NCBI RefSeq assembly: GCF_016908635.1
Contig: NZ_JAFBEG010000013.1
Span: 1 to 64,000 of the forward strand
DNA: 64,000 nt
Origin: Sporohalobacter salinus
GTDB taxonomy: Bacteria; Bacillota; Halanaerobiia; Halobacteroidales; Acetohalobiaceae
Direction of reading: 5' to 3'
Part shown: positions 58,543 through 64,000 of the stretch, piece by piece
Layout of the letters: each line of letters begins with the position of its first letter
How positions within the stretch are numbered: the first letter of the stretch is position 1
Translations under genes and position numbers: made by a program
Notes under the pieces: model-generated
Seen by the model: only the letters and a program-made list of their open reading frames with translations
Database searches by the model: none
Told to the model about the DNA's origin: nothing

Positions 58543-59288
58543 ATGTTCTTTTGTCTGAGATAGTAGATTAAAGTAGTTGATATAATGATTAATAAAATGC
58601 TAATAACTTGAGCTACACGTAGAGGTCCTAACATTAAGCTATCGGTTCTTAAACCTTCAATAAAGAAACGGCCAACAGAATAGGCAATGATATAACTTAA
58701 GAATACAGTTCCATCTTCATTGTGATCCCGGTTTCCTAACCATAATAAAAAGCTAAAAACTAATAAATCCCAAATTGATTCATATAAAAAAGTAGGGTGA
58801 CGGTAAGCACCATCAATATACATAGCCCAAGGGAGGTCAGTTTTATATCCATAGGCTTCTTGATTTATAAAGTTTCCCCAACGACCAATGGCTTGGCCTA
58901 GAATAATGCTAGGAGCAGCGATGTCAGCTATTTGCCAGAAGTTAACTTTTTTTATTTTTGTAAAGATTATAGCAGTTAATACAGCTCCGATTAAAGCTCC
59001 ATGAATAGCTAGTCCTCCGTTCCAGACAGCAATTATTTCTGAGAGATGATGGCTGTAGTAGTCCCATTGGAAGATAACATAGTAAGTTCTAGCTCCAATA
59101 ATAGAGACAGGTATAGCCAAAATGACTAGATCCAATAATAAATCTGGATTAAAATTTCTTTTTTCAGCTCTTTTTAAAGCAATGATTAAACCTAAAAAGA
59201 TAGCTGAGGCCATTATAATACCATACCAGTGAATAGAAATTGGTCCAAATCTAAAAGCTACTGGATCTATATAATCTGGGTTCAACAT
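58530..59288 (-). CDS. lgt: Prolipoprotein diacylglyceryl transferase
   Basis: Lgt transfers diacylglycerol from phosphatidylglycerol to the lipobox cysteine of prelipoproteins. The 252-residue membrane protein has about seven membrane segments. Motifs are ISIHWYGIIMASAIFLG, HGALIGAV and the signature GQAIGRWGNFINQEAYG. I chose ATG at 59288, with AGGAGG 11 bases upstream on the minus strand; the frame extends to 59333. It is transcribed toward tRNA-Phe. Confidence 0.96.
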   Translation of the reverse strand: MLNPDYIDPVAFRFGPISIHWYGIIMASAIFLGLIIALKRAEKRNFNPDLLLDLVILAIPVSIIGARTYYVIFQWDYYSHHLSEIIAVWNGGLAIHGALIGAVLTAIIFTKIKKVNFWQIADIAAPSIILGQAIGRWGNFINQEAYGYKTDLPWAMYIDGAYRHPTFLYESIWDLLVFSFLLWLGNRDHNEDGTVFLSYIIAYSVGRFFIEGLRTDSLMLGPLRVAQVISILLIIISTTLIYYLRQKNIKKS

Positions 59289-59683
59289 AATGAAATTAAT
59301 CCTCCTGAATAGTCTATATTTAATTAAGATCACAAGATTTTATTATGGCTGATATTAAGATTATTTTTGTTTATTAATTATATTATAACAGTATTAAATC
59401 ATATTTTTAAATATAGTTTATGAAAATTTGATTTCATGGATGTATTAGTTGGCCTTCTTTTCACTTATTTGGTAAATTATTTTTGGATTTATAATAATTT
59501 TTTCCATTATATAGCAGCAAGAAAATAATAAGAAATTATATTTTGAAAAAGGAGTTTTAAAAAATGTATAGTATTATACAAATAATGTATCATGAATTAT
59601 AGTTGTTACATTAATATATATTGATTTATTAATATACTCAAATTTTATTATAAGTAAATATATAAATTAGGAGGAGGAAAAAA
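59289..59683. other. AT-rich gap between divergent lgt and rex
   Basis: No clear gene lies here. A 12-residue frame (59564-59602) has an AAAAAGGAG site in front of ATG, but its length is too small to support. I looked for a Rex palindrome of the TTGTGAA-type and did not find one. Confidence 0.4.
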
Positions 59684-60310
59684 GTGAAGAAAGATATTAC
59701 CCCTACTACAACGATAGAGAGATTACCAGTTTATTACCGTTGTTTACAGAAATTGAATAAGATGAATATTGAAGTTATATCTTCTCAAGACTTAGGAGAT
59801 AAGATTGGAATACCTTCTACTCAAGTAAGAAAGGATTTATCATACTATGGTGAATTTGGTCGAAGAGGTGTAGGCTATGAAGTGCCTGTCCTATTAAAAC
59901 ATTTGAAAAAGATATTAGGACTTGACCAGGAATGGGAAGTAGCCTTAGTTGGTGCTGGTAATTTAGGGCATGCTTTAGTTAACTACGATGGTTTCAGAAA
60001 ATTAGGTTTGAAGATTGATTATGTATTTGATATTGATTCCTATAAAATTGGCAAAAAGTTTGCAGGTTTAACAGTTCGTGATGTAAATGAATTAAAAGAA
60101 GTAGTAGAGAATAAAGGAGTTAAAATAGGGATTATTGCTGTTCCAGCTAAATATGCTCAAGATGTTGCTGATAATTTAGTTGATGCAGGTGTTAGAGCAA
60201 TCTGGAATTTTGCTCCTGCCTATATAAAGGCTCCACAGGATATTGAATTAAGAAATGAAGATTTATCTACTGGGCTAATTAGTTTATCCTATCATTTATC
60301 ACAGGATTAA
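59684..60310 (+). CDS. rex: Redox-sensing transcriptional repressor Rex
   Basis: Rex senses the NADH/NAD+ ratio and represses fermentation and hydrogenase genes when NADH is low. The 208-residue protein has an N-terminal winged helix (IPSTQVRKDLSYYGEFGRRGVGYEV). The Rossmann domain has VALVGAGNLGHALVNYDGF. A C-terminal domain-swapped helix follows. Start is GTG with GGAGGAGG upstream. It lies before the formate dehydrogenase genes, which are plausible targets. Confidence 0.95.
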   Translation: MKKDITPTTTIERLPVYYRCLQKLNKMNIEVISSQDLGDKIGIPSTQVRKDLSYYGEFGRRGVGYEVPVLLKHLKKILGLDQEWEVALVGAGNLGHALVNYDGFRKLGLKIDYVFDIDSYKIGKKFAGLTVRDVNELKEVVENKGVKIGIIAVPAKYAQDVADNLVDAGVRAIWNFAPAYIKAPQDIELRNEDLSTGLISLSYHLSQD

Positions 60311-60586
60311 ATAATATTTTAGAAAGAATAAAAGTAATTTTAAAAATTTTCCATAAGAATAACATCATTTCAAGGACTTAGCTCTATTTTGATATATTAT
60401 TCTTATTTGAGAAGATAATTTTATATATAATCCTTAGTATATCGGCATATAACAGATAATGTAAAAAATTCAAATATTTACTTGAGTATTATATAGTTGA
60501 CCAATTTAAGGATGTACTGATTTTAGCATTATAGTGCATAAGTTTATAATTAAATGGGTAGTGAGGAAATTGCGGAGGTGAGTAGT

Positions 60587-62428
60587 TTGAAATCCTTGAG
60601 AGAATTAGAAAAGCTGCAAGAAGAATTCCAAGAAAATTTGAAAGCAGCAGAAAAACGAATTCTAATTTGTGGGGGAACCGGTTGTGTTTCTTCTGGAAGT
60701 AGAGATGTTCAGGATGTATTAAAAGAAGAATTGGCAAATAATAATTTAGAAGATGAATTTGGAATAGTGGAAACAGGCTGTCATGGATTTTGTGAAAAAG
60801 GTCCAATTGTAATTATATATCCCGAAGAAATTTTTTATTGTGAAGTGAGCGTAGAAGATGTAAAAAAAATAGTACAAAAGCAGCTTTTAAAAGGAGAAGT
60901 AGTAGAAGAATTATTATACCAGGATCCGGTTAATAAAGATAATATCTTTTCTTATCAGGATATTGACTTCTATAGTGAACAGCAACAGATAGTATTGAAG
61001 AATTGTGGGCAAATCAATCCAGAAGACATTAAAGAATATTTGTTAACAGATGGTTATCAAGCATTGGGACGGGTTTTAACTGAAATGGATCCTCAAGAAG
61101 TAATTGATGAAGTTAAGGAATCAGGCCTTCGTGGACGAGGAGGAGGAGGATTTCCAACTGGATTGAAATGGCAGTTTGCTCGAGATAGTGAAGGAGACAA
61201 AAAGTATATTATTTGTAATGCTGATGAAGGGGATCCAGGGGCTTTTATGGATCGTAGTTTGTTGGAAGGTGATCCTCATAAAATTATTGAAGGTATGGTT
61301 ATTGCAGGGTATGCCATTGGAGCAGATGAGGGATATGTCTATGTTAGAGCTGAATATCCTTTAGCTATTGAGCGTTTAGAAAAAGCACTTGATCAAGCTG
61401 GGGAATATGGATTATTAGGAGATAATCTTTTTGGAACAAGCTTTAGTTTTGATCTGCATATTAAAGCAGGTGCTGGAGCTTTTGTTTGTGGTGAAGAGAC
61501 GGCTTTAATGGCATCAATTGAGGGAGAACGAGGCATGCCAAGGCCGAGACCCCCGTTTCCTGCTCAAAAAGGATTATGGGGAAAACCGACAAATATAAAT
61601 AATGTAGAAACTTATGCTAATATAGCAGAGATTATTGATAATGGGGCTGAAGCTTTCAGTTCAATAGGTACCGGAAATAGTACGGGGACTAAGGTATTTG
61701 CTATGACAGGAAAAATTAATAATACTGGTTTAGTTGAAGTACCTATGGGAATTACAATGAGAGAAATTATTTATGATATAGGCGGCGGAATTCCTAATGG
61801 TAAAGATTTTAAGGCAGTACAAATTGGAGGGCCTTCTGGTGGTTGCTTGCCAGAGGAAAAGTTAGATTTATCTATTGACTATGATTCTCTAATTAATGCT
61901 GGAGCAATGATGGGGTCTGGTGGATTAGTGATAATGGATGAAGACACTTGTATGGTAGATATAGCTCGGTTCTTCTTAGACTTTACAGTAGCTGAATCAT
62001 GTGGAAAGTGTACCCCTTGTCGTGAAGGAACTAAAAGAATGTTAGATGTATTAGAAAAAATTACTAATGGAGAAGGAACTTTGGCTGATATTAATAAGTT
62101 AGAGAGTTTAGCTGAAACAATTAAGACTGCTTCTTTATGTGGTTTAGGTCAGACAGCACCTAATCCAGTGTTATCAACTTTAGAATACTTTAGAGATGAG
62201 TATGAAGCTCATGTTGAAGAGCAGAAATGTCCTGCTGGGACATGTGAAGATTTATTGAATTTTAAGATTACAGAGGACTGTCGTGGATGTACTAAGTGTG
62301 TAAATAAATGTCCTACAAATGCTATCAGTGGAGAGGCTAAAAAGCAGCATGTTATAGATGTAGACGAATGTATTAAGTGTGGAGCTTGTATAGATGCCTG
62401 TCCATTTAATGCTATAGTTAAAGAATAA
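60587..62428 (+). CDS. NuoF-like flavoprotein subunit of an NAD-linked complex
   Basis: The 613-residue protein resembles HydB/HndC and NuoF. It has an N-terminal thioredoxin-like [2Fe-2S] domain (CGGTGCVSSGS; ETGCHGFCEKGP) and the NADH/FMN module (SGLRGRGGGGFPTGLKW; NADEGDPGAFMDRSLLEGDPH). A SLBB part, a [4Fe-4S] site (ESCGKCTPCREGTKRM...SLCGLG) and two C-terminal ferredoxin clusters (CRGCTKCVNKCP; CIKCGACIDACP) follow. The start is TTG at 60587 with GGAGGTGAG; ATG at 60554 has no such site. With the next gene it should pass electrons between NAD(H), ferredoxin and formate. Electron bifurcation is possible but not shown. Confidence 0.88.
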   Translation: MKSLRELEKLQEEFQENLKAAEKRILICGGTGCVSSGSRDVQDVLKEELANNNLEDEFGIVETGCHGFCEKGPIVIIYPEEIFYCEVSVEDVKKIVQKQLLKGEVVEELLYQDPVNKDNIFSYQDIDFYSEQQQIVLKNCGQINPEDIKEYLLTDGYQALGRVLTEMDPQEVIDEVKESGLRGRGGGGFPTGLKWQFARDSEGDKKYIICNADEGDPGAFMDRSLLEGDPHKIIEGMVIAGYAIGADEGYVYVRAEYPLAIERLEKALDQAGEYGLLGDNLFGTSFSFDLHIKAGAGAFVCGEETALMASIEGERGMPRPRPPFPAQKGLWGKPTNINNVETYANIAEIIDNGAEAFSSIGTGNSTGTKVFAMTGKINNTGLVEVPMGITMREIIYDIGGGIPNGKDFKAVQIGGPSGGCLPEEKLDLSIDYDSLINAGAMMGSGGLVIMDEDTCMVDIARFFLDFTVAESCGKCTPCREGTKRMLDVLEKITNGEGTLADINKLESLAETIKTASLCGLGQTAPNPVLSTLEYFRDEYEAHVEEQKCPAGTCEDLLNFKITEDCRGCTKCVNKCPTNAISGEAKKQHVIDVDECIKCGACIDACPFNAIVKE

Positions 62429-62462
62429 ATTAGAAGTAAGATTGAAGGGAGGTTTGAGTATT

Positions 62463-64000
62463 ATGGTTGAACTTACTATCAATGATAAGCAGGTAGAGGT
62501 ACCTAAAAATTATACAGTTCTTCAAGCTTGTAAAGACCTTAATATAGAGATACCGACTCTTTGTTATAATGAAGTGTTAGAGCCACATGGAGCTTGTAGA
62601 TTATGTATAGTTGAGGTTGAAGGTTTTGATAATTTACCAGCTTCCTGCACATTACAAGTAGAAAATGGTATGGAAATACATACTCATAGTGAAAGAGTAA
62701 TGGAAATAAGAAAAAATATATTAGGATTATTAATTGCAGATCATCCATTGAATTGTTTGACTTGTGAACAATCAGGAAATTGTAAATTACAGGATTATTG
62801 TTATGAGTATGATGTTGAAGGACCAATTTTTGGAACTAATGAGAAAGAAAAACTAGAAATAAAAGATAAAAATCCTTTTATTGAGTATGATCCCAATAAA
62901 TGTATTTTATGTGGTAGATGTGTTAAGGTAGATCAAGAGATTCAGTGTTCTGATACCCTTGAATTTAGTCAAAGGGGACATAAAACTTTAGTATCAACTG
63001 CTTATGAACAGGATTTGAGTGGAGAATATTCCGATTGTGTGTTTTGTGGTCAGTGTGTAGAAGTTTGTCCAACAGGAGCTTTGATTTATAAACCTTCCAA
63101 GAGACAGGGAAGAGAATTTGATATTGATAAGAAAGTACAAACAACTTGTCCTTATTGTGGTGTAGGTTGTCAGTTGGAGTTAGAGATTAAAGATAATGAG
63201 GTAGTTAAAGTTGGTTCTGTTTATAAAGATGGGATTCCCAATTCAGCAGGAGAAGCATGTATTAAAGGACGTTTTGGTTATCAATTTATTAGTCATGATG
63301 ATCGTTTGACTAACCCCTTAATTAAACGTGATGGAGAATTTGAAGAAGCCAGTTGGGATGAAGCTTTAGATTATATAGCTGAAAATTTAAGTGAAGTTAA
63401 AGAAGAGTATGGTAGTCAGGCTGTTGGCAACTTAACTTCAGCTCGATGTACTAACGAAGAGAATTACTTAATTCAGAAGTTTATGAGAGCTGTGATAGGG
63501 ACAAATAATGTAGATCATTGTGCTCATTTGTGACACTCTCCTACTGTGGCTGGTCTAGCCAAAAGTTTTGGAAGTGGAGCAATGACAAATTCGATTAGTG
63601 AAGTTGAAACGTCTGATGTGATTTTTGTAACTGGTTCGAATACTACAGAAGCTCATCCAGTAATAGGTAGTAAGATTAAAAAAGCAGTTAAGAATGGTAC
63701 TAAGTTAATTGTAGCGGATCCACGTGAGATTGGGTTATCATCTGTAGCTGATATTGCAGTCAAGCAAGAGCCTGGAAGTGATATAGCTTTGATTAATGGT
63801 CTAATGCATATAATTATTAAAGAAGATTTACATGATAAGGAGTTCATTGAAGAGAGAACTGAGGGATTTGAGGCATTAAAAGAACTTGTTAAAGATTATC
63901 CTCCTGAAAAGGTAGCAAAGATTACTAATATTCCGGCTAAGGATATAATTGAAATGGCGAGATTATATGCTTCTGGTGATAGAGGTGCTATTTATTATGC
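62463..64000 (+). CDS. fdhA: Formate dehydrogenase alpha subunit, selenocysteine-containing (partial)
   Basis: The gene runs off the right end. The N terminus is NuoG-like: a [2Fe-2S] domain ([22 protein letters not shown]), a His-Cys [4Fe-4S] site ([21 protein letters not shown]) and two ferredoxin clusters. The molybdopterin domain begins [14 protein letters not shown]. At residue 357 a UGA (63531-63533) sits in [18 protein letters not shown], where formate dehydrogenases have selenocysteine. The frame stays open after it to the window end. The start is ATG at 62463 with GGGAGG. It probably forms a complex with the NuoF-like protein upstream. Confidence 0.93.
63531..63572 (+). promoter_or_regulatory. 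Bacterial SECIS-like element for selenocysteine insertion
   Basis: The UGA is followed 18 bases later by GGTCT in the loop of a small hairpin (TGGCT and AGCCA). In E. coli fdhF the GGUCU loop is also 18 bases after the UGA. This is the SelB recognition pattern. Confidence 0.88.

Noticed and set aside
59564-59602. Tiny frame before rex as a leader peptide
   Set aside because: Twelve codons, no amino-acid bias and no attenuator hairpin nearby.
60311-60586. Rex operator before the NuoF-like gene
   Set aside because: I looked for TTGTGA-type or TTGTTAA-type palindromes and found none convincing.

Overview
The window is an AT-rich bacterial chromosome segment spanning the replication origin of an anaerobic, endospore-forming Bacillota-type organism. 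The origin gene order, the YyaC and LonC sporulation markers, HydF (FeFe-hydrogenase maturation), Rex and a selenocysteine formate dehydrogenase together point to a halophilic/anaerobic lineage such as the Halanaerobiales (Halobacteroidaceae). That placement is inferred from content and protein style, not from a database search. No insertion sequence, prophage, CRISPR array or obvious island is visible; this is core chromosome.

Layout. 1-216: two strong leftward promoters, probably for an rRNA operon just outside the window, plus the gyrA terminator. 217-9882 (minus strand): gyrA, gyrB, remB, a DUF721/DciA-like gene, recF, an S4-domain gene, dnaN, dnaA. The origin flanks dnaA on both sides, with many DnaA boxes at 9883-10339 and, in the dnaA-dnaN gap, DnaA boxes next to a run of DnaA-trios and an AT-rich stretch. 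10388-18880 (plus strand): rnpA, yidD, yidC, jag, mnmE, two tandem mnmG genes, rsmG and a secreted unknown. rpmH is missing from its usual place. 19226-21731: a divergent ParB/Noc-like gene, parA and parB with two perfect parS sites. 22004-29287: hydF, a class V aminotransferase interrupted by a stop codon, a DUF554 protein, bactofilin, yyaC, a YkvI-type transporter, mscS, DUF951. 29375-36757: ychF, rpsF-ssb-rpsR, a MazG-like protein, DUF2232, rplI, lonC, dnaB.

36987-53967 is a nearly complete de novo purine block: purB1-purA with its own promoter and terminator, then purD-purK-purE-(patatin)-purB2-purC-purS-purQ-purL-purF-purM-purN-purH. The second transcript begins with a guanine-type riboswitch followed directly by a ykkC-family (PRPP-type) aptamer and an intrinsic terminator, so guanine and PRPP probably both control the operon. 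Two different adenylosuccinate lyases are present.

54147-57086: a trpE/pabB-like gene, pabA and pabC, with a perfect 24-bp palindrome over the promoter -35 box. 57308-58472: a YheO-type regulator, a decayed ridA and tRNA-Phe. 58530-64000: lgt, rex, a NuoF-like subunit and the start of a NuoG-fused formate dehydrogenase whose in-frame UGA is followed by a SECIS-like hairpin.

The strongest points for a second look are the tandem riboswitch, the selenocysteine site, the DnaA-trio origin, the missing rpmH, the paired mnmG and purB genes, the palindrome before the pab genes, and the two damaged genes.
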